Assembly: GCA_964371655.1 (NCBI GenBank)
Contig: CAYJOD010000027.1
Span: 1-64,000 of the forward strand
Reading direction: 5' to 3'
DNA length: 64,000 bases
From: CAZGSN01 sp964371655
GTDB taxonomy: Bacteria; Desulfobacterota; Binatia; HRBIN30
In this document: one piece after another, positions 42,844 to 51,024 of the stretch
Numbering within the stretch: position 1 is the stretch's first letter
Layout of the letters: every line of letters starts with the position of its first letter
The notes under the pieces: model-generated
Told to the model about the DNA's origin: nothing
Databases searched by the model: none
Seen by the model: the letters and a program-made list of their open reading frames with translations, nothing else
Program-made: the position numbers and the translations under genes

Positions 42844-44019
42844 ATGGCCAGCAACGGAATCAAGGATCGCGTCGCCATCGTCGGCATGGGCTGCACGCCC
42901 TTCGGCGAGCACTGGGATAAGGGACCCGACGATCTTCTGATCGACGCGGCCACCGAAGCCTATAAGTCTGCCGGCATCGAGCCTGATCAGATCGATGCCT
43001 ACTGGCTCGGCACGATGGCCAGCGGTGTCTCCGGATTGGTGCTCTCCGAGGCGTTGAAGATTCAATACAAACCCGTGACTCGTGTCGAGAACATGTGCGC
43101 CACGGGCAGCGAGGCGATGCGCAATGCCGCCTATGCGGTCGCCAGCGGCGCCTACGATCTGGTCATGGCCATCGGAGTCGAGAAGCTGAAAGATTCCGGA
43201 TTTTCCGGCTTGGTGGTGAGCCCGCCGCCCAACGACGGCACCCACTCGAGCATGACCCCACCGGCAACCTTCGCGATGCTCGCACCGGCCTATGCCAAGA
43301 AGTACGGCGTCGACAACGACACCTTGAAGCAAGTCCTGGCACGCATCGCCTGGAAGAATCACCGCAACGGCGCGAAGAATCCAAAGGCGCAGTTCCGCAA
43401 GGAAGTGTCGATGGAGACGATCTGCAAGTCGCCGCTGGTAGCGGGCATGCTCGGCATCTTCGATTGCTCGGGCGTCAGCGACGGCTCGGCAACAGCGATC
43501 CTCTGTCGCGCCGAGGATGCGCACAAGTACACCGACCACCCGATCTTCATCAAAGCCCTGTCGTTCGCGGCGGGTCCGGCAGCGGGATACTTCAGTCAGG
43601 ACTACGATTACACGACCTTTCCCGAAGTCGCGGCCAGCGCCGCCGACGCGTTCAAGCAAGCCGGCGTCAAGGATCCGCGCGAAGAGATCAGCATGGCCGA
43701 GGTGCACGACTGCTTCACACCGACGGAGTTGGTGCTGATGGAGGACATGGGCTTCTCGCCGCGCGGGCAGGCGTGGAAGGACGTGCTCGACGGCCGCTTC
43801 GACGGCGATGGCGTGCAGCCGATCAATCCCGACGGCGGGCTCAAGAGCTTCGGTCACCCGATCGGTGCCAGCGGTCTGCGCATGATGTACGAGATGTGGC
43901 TGCAGCTACGCGGCGAAGCCGGCCCGCGCCAGATCAAAGAGCCCAAGCTCGGGCTCACACACAACCTCGGCGGCGCACCCGGACGCTGTGTCAGCTTTGT
44001 CTCGGTGGTCGGGCGCTGA
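42844..44019 (+). CDS. Thiolase family protein (acetyl-CoA acetyltransferase/SCP-x type)
   Basis: 391 residues. The acyl-accepting cysteine is in ENMCATGSEAMRNAAYAV, and the base-bearing motif is SFGHPIGASGLRMMYEM near the end. GGAPGRCVSF closes the protein. SCP-x-type thiolases act on branched or steroid-like beta-ketoacyl-CoAs and commonly need a DUF35 partner, here supplied by the adjacent upstream gene. ATG at 42844. Confidence 0.9.
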   Translation: MASNGIKDRVAIVGMGCTPFGEHWDKGPDDLLIDAATEAYKSAGIEPDQIDAYWLGTMASGVSGLVLSEALKIQYKPVTRVENMCATGSEAMRNAAYAVASGAYDLVMAIGVEKLKDSGFSGLVVSPPPNDGTHSSMTPPATFAMLAPAYAKKYGVDNDTLKQVLARIAWKNHRNGAKNPKAQFRKEVSMETICKSPLVAGMLGIFDCSGVSDGSATAILCRAEDAHKYTDHPIFIKALSFAAGPAAGYFSQDYDYTTFPEVAASAADAFKQAGVKDPREEISMAEVHDCFTPTELVLMEDMGFSPRGQAWKDVLDGRFDGDGVQPINPDGGLKSFGHPIGASGLRMMYEMWLQLRGEAGPRQIKEPKLGLTHNLGGAPGRCVSFVSVVGR

Positions 44020-44159
44020 GCCACTAGCGAACCGTTCTTACCAACATGTTGGGAGAAGGCGAGCGGTGTAGATGCCGTGCATCTACGGAAGCATTCACCC
44101 GCTGACCGCTTGCTTACGCGCGCGGCTCTGCCCTGGCAAAGACCTGCGGATCCCGACCT

Positions 44160-44200
44160 GAGCCGCGACCGTCAGGGAGCGGTGAGTCGTGAGATCTCCC
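44160..44200. repeat. GAGCCGCGACCGT(C/G)AGGGAGCGG repeat fragment
   Basis: A 40-base block nearly identical to 30735-30774 (GAGCCGCGACCG, then AGGGAGCGGTGA, then TCGTG and GATxTCC). Lies at the 3' end of the enoyl-CoA hydratase gene, in the gap after the thiolase. Confidence 0.65.
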
Positions 44201-44209
44201 ACACTTGTT

Positions 44210-45040
44210 CTATGACTTCGGGTAGATGCCGCGTCGCGGCTCGTCGGTGTAAACCGGCTGCCGCTTCTGATCGAACGCGATGATCGCTTCCGGTAGGTTG
44301 TCGGTCATCCCGAGCATGATCTGATTGCGGTCTTCGATCTCGATGGCGGCCGCCAAGCTCGAGGTCTCCAGGTTGGCCCACAGCACCTGCTTGGTCATCT
44401 CGACTCCATAGGGACTGTACCGGCACATCTCGTCGGCGATGCCGAAGGCTTCGTCGAGAACGCGATCGTCGGGTACAACCCGCGACACCAGGCCCATGCG
44501 CAAGGCTTCCGCGGCGTCGATCCTACGGCCGGTGAGCAGGATGTCGTTCGAGTTGGCGGCGCCGATCAGTCGCGGCAACAGCCAGCTGATCCCCAACTCC
44601 GTGCTGGTCAGGCCATTGACGATGCCGGTGGCGTTGAACACCGCCGATTCCGACGCGATGCGCAGGTCGGCCCCCAGCGACAAACACATGCCGCCGCCGT
44701 ACGCCGGACCATTGATCGCGGCAATGATCGGCTTGGGCAGATGGCGCATGATCGGAATCAACTGTGAATAGATGCGAATCGCTCGCGGCCCGATGCGCGG
44801 CACCGTCAGTCCGTCGATGTTGGGGATGATCGACGGATCCTTGAGATCCAAGCCCGAGCAGAACGCGCGCCCGGCACCCGTCAAGATCACGACCCGACAA
44901 AAGTTGTCCTGAGCGACCTCTTCGAGCGTCGCTTTCAGCTCTAGACAGAGCTCGATCGACATGGCGTTGAGCCGCTCCGGGCGGTCGAGCCAAATCAACG
45001 TGATGTGCGGACGCGCTTTCTCAACTCTCACGGTAGCCAT
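44210..45040 (-). CDS. Enoyl-CoA hydratase/isomerase (crotonase) family protein
   Basis: 276 residues. Crotonase fold with the oxyanion-hole stretch GAGRAFCSGLDLKD and the second stretch IAAINGPAYGGGMCLSLGADLRIA. A catalytic glutamate is expected near TSTELGISWLLPRL. Likely hydrates or isomerises an enoyl-CoA. Convergent with the thiolase pair and thematically linked to it. Confidence 0.9.
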   Translation of the reverse strand: MATVRVEKARPHITLIWLDRPERLNAMSIELCLELKATLEEVAQDNFCRVVILTGAGRAFCSGLDLKDPSIIPNIDGLTVPRIGPRAIRIYSQLIPIMRHLPKPIIAAINGPAYGGGMCLSLGADLRIASESAVFNATGIVNGLTSTELGISWLLPRLIGAANSNDILLTGRRIDAAEALRMGLVSRVVPDDRVLDEAFGIADEMCRYSPYGVEMTKQVLWANLETSSLAAAIEIEDRNQIMLGMTDNLPEAIIAFDQKRQPVYTDEPRRGIYPKS

Positions 45041-45052
45041 GGTTGGAGCGTC

Positions 45053-45292
45053 CTAAGACTTGCGGGGGAGAGCTTGCGGACGATGGCCGGTGGCGGCTTC
45101 GACCAACGTGTTCAGGAGCCCGGCGTAATGCCTCACCTCGTCCTCGCTCTCACAAGACAGGTCGCACAGCTGCTGGCGGTTTTCGAGACTGAGCAGCTGC
45201 CACTCGCGCAGATGCAGCTTGATCCCGACGCGATCCAGCTTGGCGCGCACCGCATTCGGTACCAGTTCCAATTCGTCCTTGACCTCTGCCAT
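45053..45292 (-). CDS. Nitrate reductase-associated protein-like (Nitr_red_assoc)
   Basis: 79 residues. VPNAVRAKLDRVGIKLHLRE, then LENRQQLCDLSC, matches the conserved core of the family first annotated beside cyanobacterial nitrate reductase. No nitrate reductase is in the window, and the protein is shorter than the cyanobacterial forms. ATG at 45292; an upstream TTG exists. Placed between the crotonase and a small zinc-ribbon gene, same strand. Confidence 0.7.
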   Translation of the reverse strand: MAEVKDELELVPNAVRAKLDRVGIKLHLREWQLLSLENRQQLCDLSCESEDEVRHYAGLLNTLVEAATGHRPQALPRKS

Positions 45293-45331
45293 CGGCGTCA
45301 AATCAGCTCCTCAGCTTTCGGGTCTCGCGCA

Positions 45332-45601
45332 TCAGGCTTCCCAGCGCACGACACGTTGTTTGCTCTGCCCTTTGTCGTTGCGGAATTCGTCGATCACGTT
45401 CTTGCCCTTGCACTTCGGGCATGGGAACCACCGCTTGCTTCCGTCGGTCTCGGCCGTCCACGACAGATCGACGTAGAGCACGTTGTCGCTATCGACCTCG
45501 TACGCCAAGAAGCCCCGGCATTCGGGATTCAGACAGCGCAGGACGTTGATGTCCGCCGCCTTGGCCGGCGCCTTGGCGACGGGTGGTACGATGTCAGGCA
45601 T
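45332..45601 (-). CDS. Small zinc-ribbon protein
   Basis: 89 residues. Four cysteines in two pairs (LRCLNPECRGFLAYEV and FPCPKCKGKNVIDEF) form a probable zinc ribbon. Tryptophans WTAETDGSKRWF lie between. Function unknown. It precedes the Nitr_red_assoc-like gene by 39 bases, so the two may be coexpressed. Confidence 0.68.
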   Translation of the reverse strand: MPDIVPPVAKAPAKAADINVLRCLNPECRGFLAYEVDSDNVLYVDLSWTAETDGSKRWFPCPKCKGKNVIDEFRNDKGQSKQRVVRWEA

Positions 45602-45762
45602 GAGCGCTTGCTCCTACTACTTGGGCGGAAGCGGGGCAAGGCAGCCGCGTCGACGCTGCCAGGACAGCAACCATAACCGCCGTCGCACTCCGTCCTCCGT
45701 AGCCGAAGAGGCGAAGGAGGAAGACGGTGGCCGTTGGATGGATTGCAAACGCCTTGCTGCCT

Positions 45763-45921
45763 CGCTCTGGCGAGGTTGTCCCAGAACTTCTTGGTGGTAC
45801 AGGCTGGAAGCCTATACCACCGAGGCTTTCTGCCCTGGGATTGGGTTCTTGGTGGTATAGGCCTTTGGCCTGTACCACCTTGCCGAGGTTCTGAGACGAC
45901 CTCTGGCGAGCGCGGCTACGT
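45763..45921. repeat. Composite repeat: CTCGCCAGAG-type ends with GGTGGTACAGGC palindromes inside
   Basis: The left end CGCTCTGGCGAGGTTGTC and the right end GAGACGACCTCTGGCGAGCG match the outer segments of the element at 30668-30943. The inside is different: GGTGGTACAGGC, then GCCTATACCACC (45793-45821), and GGTGGTATAGGC, then GCCTGTACCACC (45851-45879). It lies in the 473-base gap 45602-46074, which otherwise shows no gene. Confidence 0.75.
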
Positions 45922-46074
45922 TCGATCCACAATCCGCGCCGCCAGGCCAGCAACCGTAGCCGCCGTCGCCAGCCCGCCCCGCGGGATGATCGTCCACGTC
46001 GGACAATTGCTTGATTGACCGCGGCGACCATCGTTTGGTACGTTCCCTCTCACGTGGACAACTGCCGACATCCA

Positions 46075-46476
46075 ATGCTGACCGTCGACGCGATCATCGA
46101 GATAGATGGCGGTGTGGTTCTCATCCGCCGCAAGTTCCCACCACCGGGCTGGGCGTTGCCCGGAGGCTTCGTGGAGTGGGGCGAGACGGTGGAGGCGGCG
46201 ACGATCCGCGAAGCGCATGAGGAGACCGGCCTCGACATACAGCTCACGCAGCTGCTCGGCGTCTACTCCGACCCACGCCGCGACCCGCGCCGCCACACGG
46301 TAGCGACGGTGTTCGTGGCCACGGCCTCGGGTGTGCCAGTCGGTGGTGACGACGCCGCCGAAGCACGCATCTATACGGCCGCGACCCTACCCTCGCCGCT
46401 GGCCTTCGATCACGACACGATTCTCGCCGACTACTTTGAGTTCAAGCGCAGCGGGAAGCTGCCGCTACGCGCGTAA
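46075..46476 (+). CDS. Nudix hydrolase
   Basis: 133 residues. The Nudix box is intact: GGFVEWGETVEAATIREA then HEETGLDI. A short N-terminus (MLTVDAIIEIDGGVVLIRR) and PPPGWALPGG resemble ADP-ribose or nucleotide pyrophosphatases. Substrate not assignable. ATG at 46075 is used. Confidence 0.88.
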   Translation: MLTVDAIIEIDGGVVLIRRKFPPPGWALPGGFVEWGETVEAATIREAHEETGLDIQLTQLLGVYSDPRRDPRRHTVATVFVATASGVPVGGDDAAEARIYTAATLPSPLAFDHDTILADYFEFKRSGKLPLRA

Positions 46477-46574
46477 AGGAAATGGAAAACCGGAAACAGA
46501 AAACGGGAAACTGGAAACTGGTTAATTTGCCGGTTTTCCATCTCCGGTTTTCGGTTTCCTATTTTCCATTTCTT
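46477..46574. repeat. GGAAACCGGAAAC micro-repeat palindrome
   Basis: The left arm is GGAAATGGAAAACCGGAAAC plus AGAAAACGGGAAACTGG; the right arm is CCGGTTTTCCATCTCCGG plus TTTTCGGTTTCC, its imperfect reverse complement. It spans the whole gap between convergent Nudix and aminotransferase genes. A relative is at 49079-49160. Confidence 0.75.
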
Positions 46575-46579
46575 CCACG

Positions 46580-47767
46580 TCAGAGTTTCTGCAGCGCCGC
46601 TTCCATCCGATCCAAGCCGTCGTGCAGATTCTGCATCGAGGTCGCGTACGAGATGCGGATGTGTTCGGGGTAACCGAAGTCGGTGCCGCCGACCACGGCG
46701 ACATGCGCGGTCTCAATGAGGTACGCGGCAAGCTCGTCGCCATTCTTGGGACCGGCGCCGCGGTTCAGATAGGCGGCCACGTTTGGAAACACGTAGAATG
46801 CCCCTTGCGGCTTTGGACAGCGTACGCCGGCGATTTTGCGCAGGCGCTCGACCACGAAGTCGCGCCGTTTGCCGAACTCCCGCATCATCAGCGGAACCGA
46901 GTCCTGCGGCCCGGCCAAGGCCTGCACCGCACCGGCCTGCGCAATCGAGGAAGGGTTCGACGTCATCTGCCCCTGAAGCGTGGTCATCGCTTTGATGACG
47001 TGCGCCGGGCCGGCGCTATAGCCAAGACGCCAGCCGGTCATCGCGTAGGTCTTTGACACCGAGTTGACCAGCAAGGTGCGATCACGCAGGTCGGGGCGCA
47101 CGCGCAACACCTGTCCAAGCTTGTACCCCGGGTCGTAGACCATCTTCTCGTAAACGTCGTCCGCGATCACGATGCAGTCGCGCTTGGCGACGACGTCGAT
47201 CAAGGCGCGCAACTCGCTTTCGTCGTAGGCAACGCCGGCGGGATTGCTCGGGCTGTTGATGATGATGGCGCGCGTCTGCGGCGTAAAGGCCGCCTCCAGC
47301 TCGGCGGCGGTGAGCTTGAAGTCGTTCTCTTCCTTGGTGCGAACGATCCGGGCCTGCGCTCCCGCCAGCAGCAGCATGTCGGGATAGCTCACCCAGTACG
47401 GTGCCGGCACGATCACTTCGTCGCCCGGACCAAAGAGCGCCTGGAAAGCCACGAACAGCGCGTGCTTGCCGCCACAGCTGGCGAGCACCTCGTTCTTGGC
47501 GTAGTCGAGGCCGTTGTCGCGCTTGAGCTTGGCGACGATGGCGCCCTTCAGCGCGTTGCTGCCACCCACCGGGGTGTACTTGGTCTCCCCAGCGCGCATC
47601 GCCTTCTCGGCGGCGTTCTTGATCGATTCGGGAGTGTCGAAGTCGGGCTCGCCGGCGCCGAAGTCGATGAGATCGGTCACACCTTGCGCGCGTAGCGCGG
47701 AGGCCTTCTCCGTGACCGCCATGGTGGCGGAAGGCTTGATGAGCTTCAGTCGATCGTTGAGTTTCAT
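46580..47767 (-). CDS. aspC: Aspartate/aromatic aminotransferase, class I PLP enzyme
   Basis: 395 residues. Subgroup I-gamma features: IDFGAGEPDFDTPESI, the PLP-contacting INSPSNPAGVAYD, the Schiff-base lysine in SVSKTYAMTGWRLGY and the Arg in EHIRISYA. Probably transaminates aspartate to oxaloacetate. ATG at 47767; a GTG sits one codon upstream. Confidence 0.92.
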   Translation of the reverse strand: MKLNDRLKLIKPSATMAVTEKASALRAQGVTDLIDFGAGEPDFDTPESIKNAAEKAMRAGETKYTPVGGSNALKGAIVAKLKRDNGLDYAKNEVLASCGGKHALFVAFQALFGPGDEVIVPAPYWVSYPDMLLLAGAQARIVRTKEENDFKLTAAELEAAFTPQTRAIIINSPSNPAGVAYDESELRALIDVVAKRDCIVIADDVYEKMVYDPGYKLGQVLRVRPDLRDRTLLVNSVSKTYAMTGWRLGYSAGPAHVIKAMTTLQGQMTSNPSSIAQAGAVQALAGPQDSVPLMMREFGKRRDFVVERLRKIAGVRCPKPQGAFYVFPNVAAYLNRGAGPKNGDELAAYLIETAHVAVVGGTDFGYPEHIRISYATSMQNLHDGLDRMEAALQKL

Positions 47768-47843
47768 CACAGTCCTTACCTGAGCATAGGGCGGCGCCTA
47801 CTGCGAGCGGGGCTCCGCCTTCGTGTTTCGACGAGCGTGCCGA

Positions 47844-48932
47844 CTAGCCCTGCGCCTGGAGCTTTCTGAGCAGCTCGCGATGCACGGCGCTCGGTAGCAG
47901 GCCGGTCACGTCACCCCCGAGGCTCACCACTTCTTTGACCAGCCGCGACGCGGTGTAGAAGTACTTCACGCTCGTCGTCATGAAGAAGGTCTCGATGCCG
48001 GGCTTCATGTGGCGATTCATCATCGCCATTTGGAACTCGTACTCGAAATCCGAGACCGCGCGCAGCCCGCGGATGATCACGGCAACACCAACCTTCTCGC
48101 AGTAATCGACGAGCAGGCCGGTGAACTTGTCCACCTTGGCTTCGATCCCGATTTCCTGCAGCGATTCGCGAATCATGCTGACGCGCTCATCGGCGCTGAA
48201 CATGGCGCGGTCCTTCTTCGGGTCGCTGGTCCCCATCGCCACGGCGACGGTGACTTCGTCGAATACCTGCACGGCACGGCGTACGATGTCGAGGTGTCCG
48301 TTGGTGATCGGATCGAACGAACCCGCGTACACGGCGCGGCTGCTCTTCGGAGGTTCATGTTTGATTGGCATATTGGTATCGGTAGTGAGCAGAGCGAGGC
48401 ACGTCTTTCCATAGCGGCGCGATTGCGTCAATCGCCATGACCCGTAAGCTTGCGCCGGTGGTTCGTCGGCGTGGTGTTCGACGATCACCCACGCGTCGGC
48501 GGCGAGTAGCTTCGTTGCCGCCAATGAGCTGAGCGTCGCGTCGACCAGCCCGAGCCCATACGGCGGATCGAGGACCACACCGTCGAACCTCGCTGCCTCA
48601 CGCTCGAGTCGGGCGAGCGCCTGCTGGATCGAGGCTTCGATCACCACGGCACGCTCGGCGACTCGACACGCCGCGAGATTCTGGCGCAAGATGGCGGCCG
48701 CGGGCCGCGACTTCTCGACAAACGTGGCGTGCCCAGCGCCGCGGCTCAAGGCTTCGATCCCCAGGGCTCCGCTGCCGGCGAATAGATCGAGGACACGGGC
48801 CCCGGCGAGATCGAAGCGGCTGGCCAGAATGCTGAACAGCGCGCCTTTGACCTTGTCCGCCGTCGGTCGGATGCGTTGGTCGGGCCCCGCCTGCAAGCGA
48901 CGCCCCTTGGCACTTCCCGCGATTACACGCAC
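47844..48932 (-). CDS. rsmD-coaD: RsmD-CoaD fusion: 16S rRNA m2G966 methyltransferase + phosphopantetheine adenylyltransferase
   Basis: 362 residues in one frame. Residues 1-185 are RsmD (MRVIAGSAKGRRL; VLDLFAGSGALGIEALSRGA; catalytic VVLDPPYGLG). Residues 188-362 are CoaD (AVYAGSFDPITNGHLDIV; VAMGTSDPKKDRAMFSADER; FMTTSVKYFYTASRLVKEVV), which makes dephospho-CoA. In most bacteria rsmD and coaD are separate neighbours. Here no stop separates them, and the junction reads LLTTDTNMPIKHEPP. An internal ATG at Met188 lacks a visible Shine-Dalgarno. The GTG start at 48932 matches the family N-terminus. Confidence 0.88.
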   Translation of the reverse strand: MRVIAGSAKGRRLQAGPDQRIRPTADKVKGALFSILASRFDLAGARVLDLFAGSGALGIEALSRGAGHATFVEKSRPAAAILRQNLAACRVAERAVVIEASIQQALARLEREAARFDGVVLDPPYGLGLVDATLSSLAATKLLAADAWVIVEHHADEPPAQAYGSWRLTQSRRYGKTCLALLTTDTNMPIKHEPPKSSRAVYAGSFDPITNGHLDIVRRAVQVFDEVTVAVAMGTSDPKKDRAMFSADERVSMIRESLQEIGIEAKVDKFTGLLVDYCEKVGVAVIIRGLRAVSDFEYEFQMAMMNRHMKPGIETFFMTTSVKYFYTASRLVKEVVSLGGDVTGLLPSAVHRELLRKLQAQG

Positions 48933-49078
48933 GCGCGAGCCCCTAGCAAAGCCGACGACACAGAACGACTGAAAGCCTGTGAAACAATCGATCCGCGCGG
49001 CCAAACGCCGAATCGGTGCGCGCGGCGCACCCTACCGCTGGGACCTAATGAACGTCTGACAGGCTACTAGGAGGATGA

Positions 49079-49160
49079 ACAACAGGAAACCGGAAACCGA
49101 AAACGGGCCAACATTGACCGGTTTTTCAATCTCCAGTTTCCTGTTTCCGATTCTCTATTC
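49079..49160. repeat. GGAAACCGGAAAC micro-repeat palindrome, second copy
   Basis: The left arm AGGAAACCGGAAACCG plus AAAACGGGCC faces the right arm GACCGGTTTTTCAATCTCC plus AGTTTCCTGTTTCC. Same unit as at 46477-46574. Between rsmD-coaD and the DUF4124 protein gene. Confidence 0.7.
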
Positions 49161-49207
49161 TCTTCGCGGGTGAAAGTCCGACAGGCTGCGAGAAGAGCGG
49201 TCCGCCG

Positions 49208-49789
49208 TCAGCGCCGGTTCCGTGGCACAATGCGCAACGGTAGAAAGCGCGGGTCGAGAGCACCGGGCACCGGCCCATACCAGAGCGGCGAGCGACAGTC
49301 GTCGAGATGCAGACGCCAGGTCTGATACCGCAGTCGCCCCTGGTCGAAACCATTGGCGAGAAACGGTCGCTCACACGGCGGCGGTAGGTAGGGGAAATAG
49401 GCCGGGCGCGCGGGCACGCTGGCGATCGCCAGCGGCGCGACCACCTGCACCGGCTTCGCCGCCCGCGCGCTCGCACGCTGCGCCTCACGGAGGCCACGGT
49501 CGACACCCGCTTGGTACACGCTCGCCAGACGACGCTGGTCATACACGACCTGCGCCTGCTGCGGCGGCGACGTGGCTCCATCCGCATGGCCTTGGCGCGG
49601 CGCGCTGGCCGCGACGACCTCGCCGCGTTCCCGCGCCACAATCTTAGTGTCGCTGCGGAATTCGGCAGGTATATCCTCGGCGATGTTGGTGAAGTGGCGA
49701 ACCCCCTGGGCATCACGCCACTCAAAGATGTCGGCGAGCGCGCTGCCGCGCGCCACGCAAAGCAACGCAACCATCGCGATCCACGTCAC
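49208..49789 (-). CDS. Exported DUF4124-domain protein
   Basis: 193 residues. Signal peptide MTWIAMVALLCVARGSALA (GTG start at 49789; an ATG at 49774 is the alternative). The DUF4124 motif FEWRDAQGVRHFTNIAEDIP follows at once. The remainder is Arg/Ala/Pro-rich and ends in a Tyr/Pro-rich region with two Cys. The longer frame to 49864 begins in repeat DNA (GTCAGTGGTCGG units at 49792-49823). Function unknown; the family is periplasmic or envelope-linked. Confidence 0.72.
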   Translation of the reverse strand: MTWIAMVALLCVARGSALADIFEWRDAQGVRHFTNIAEDIPAEFRSDTKIVARERGEVVAASAPRQGHADGATSPPQQAQVVYDQRRLASVYQAGVDRGLREAQRASARAAKPVQVVAPLAIASVPARPAYFPYLPPPCERPFLANGFDQGRLRYQTWRLHLDDCRSPLWYGPVPGALDPRFLPLRIVPRNRR

Positions 49790-49977
49790 GACATCAGTGG
49801 TCAGTGGTCGGTGGTCAGTGATCGCTGTCTCGTACTCGGTCGGTGCGGCATCCGCCGTGGTCATACCGCGTCAACGCGCGAGAATGCGTTCGGTTGCACC
49901 CGGCGGCGTAGTTTTAGAAAACCCCCAGAAAGGCAAGCTCCCCTGTCCCCCTGGGAGTGTCGATTTTCCCCGCGACA

Positions 49978-50049
49978 GGACATAAAGGACTGCAGGGACA
50001 CCAGGGACACTGCAAGCCGTCCTTGATGTCCCTGCAGTCCTTTATGTCC
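49978..50049. repeat. Perfect 23-base inverted repeat, GGACATAAAGGACTGCAGGG type
   Basis: Arms 49978-50000 and 50027-50049 are exactly complementary, around a 26-base loop that carries another CAGGGACACTGCAAG unit. In the 310-base gap between the DUF4124 gene and lgt (49790-50099), which has no gene. Near 49792-49823 there is also a GTGGTCAGTGGTC micro-repeat. Confidence 0.8.
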
Positions 50050-50099
50050 CTGCTCTGAGGCAGCTACCCATCGATTCTCCGAACCTGCAATTCACCACA

Positions 50100-50864
50100 C
50101 TACGAGCTGGCCGCGGCCGGTCTGCCCTCGTCGCCGCTGTGGAGCTGAGACAGCAAGGTCGCACCGACGACAACCATCACCACGCTGATCGCCTGCGCCG
50201 TGGTCAGGCCAAGAAACCACGCCGGGTTGCGGCGCACCGCCTCAATCAAGAAGCGAATCACTCCCGAAGCCATGAGATAACGCGCGAAGATATCACCCAC
50301 CGGAGCCACCGGCCGCCGCCACAGGTAGGCGAATAGAGCCATGCAGGCGAGCATCTCGTAGAGCGGCGCCGGGTGCACACACTCGGTCGTCGGCACCACA
50401 CCTTCGGGATAACTCATACACCACGGCAGCGTCGTCGGAACGCCGTAGTCGCCGTCGCCGGAGAGCTGGCAACCGATGCGGCCGATGGCCAAGCCGATCG
50501 CCAGGGCCGGAGCGGCGATGTCGGCAAGCTCAAGGAGAGAGAGGTGTCGCTGCTTGGCGACGCGAGTCATCGCCAGCCCACCGCCAATGATGCCACCGTA
50601 CCAAACCCAACCGCTGCCGGAGAGCAAAAAGCCAATCGGGTTGCTGACGAAGATGTCCCACGCCGTCGGAATCAAGAAGAGTCGCGCTCCGACCCAGCCA
50701 CCGACATAGGCATAGAGGAGCATGTCGTAGGCTAGATCGACGCCGTAGCCGCGACGCAGGCAGTCGCGCCGTACGACCAGAAACGCAACGACAAAGCCGC
50801 TGAACGCCGTCGCCCAAAAGCTCGATACGGCGATGTCACCGATATGGAAGAGGACTGGGCGCAT
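50100..50864 (-). CDS. lgt: Prolipoprotein diacylglyceryl transferase Lgt
   Basis: Attaches diacylglycerol to lipobox cysteines in the inner membrane. 254 residues with about seven helices. The Lgt signature region is present in diverged form (IGRIGCQLSGDGDYG), with YVGGWVGARLF, YGGIIGG and HPAPLYEMLACMALF. Divergence in the signature leaves slight doubt about whether it is the main lgt. Repeat DNA separates it from fabI. Confidence 0.86.
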   Translation of the reverse strand: MRPVLFHIGDIAVSSFWATAFSGFVVAFLVVRRDCLRRGYGVDLAYDMLLYAYVGGWVGARLFLIPTAWDIFVSNPIGFLLSGSGWVWYGGIIGGGLAMTRVAKQRHLSLLELADIAAPALAIGLAIGRIGCQLSGDGDYGVPTTLPWCMSYPEGVVPTTECVHPAPLYEMLACMALFAYLWRRPVAPVGDIFARYLMASGVIRFLIEAVRRNPAWFLGLTTAQAISVVMVVVGATLLSQLHSGDEGRPAAASS

Positions 50865-50870
50865 GGGGTT

Positions 50871-51019
50871 GGTTTTCAGTGTTCAGTGGTCGGTTCGGTG
50901 GTCAGTGGTCAGTGTTCAGTGTTCGGTCTTCGGTGCTCGCGCTTTCGTATCTCACCGTCGGGCGGCGTGGTCGGGGCAAGCCCGGAGACTGAAAACTGAA
51001 AACCGAACACTGAAAACCA
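50871..51019. repeat. GTTTTCAGTGTTCAGTGGTC micro-repeat palindrome
   Basis: The left arm is a chain of TTCAGTG/GTCAGTG/GTTCGGT units (50871-50935), and the right arm GAGACTGAAAACTGAAAACC plus GAACACTGAAAACC (50985-51019). The arms are complementary, around a core of about 50 bases. Related in style to 14188-14248. Confidence 0.75.
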
Positions 51020-51024
51020 GTTTC

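Noticed and set aside
50100..50864. Non-Lgt membrane protein
   Set aside because: The signature is diverged, but several Lgt segments in the right order, including HPAPLYE, favour Lgt.
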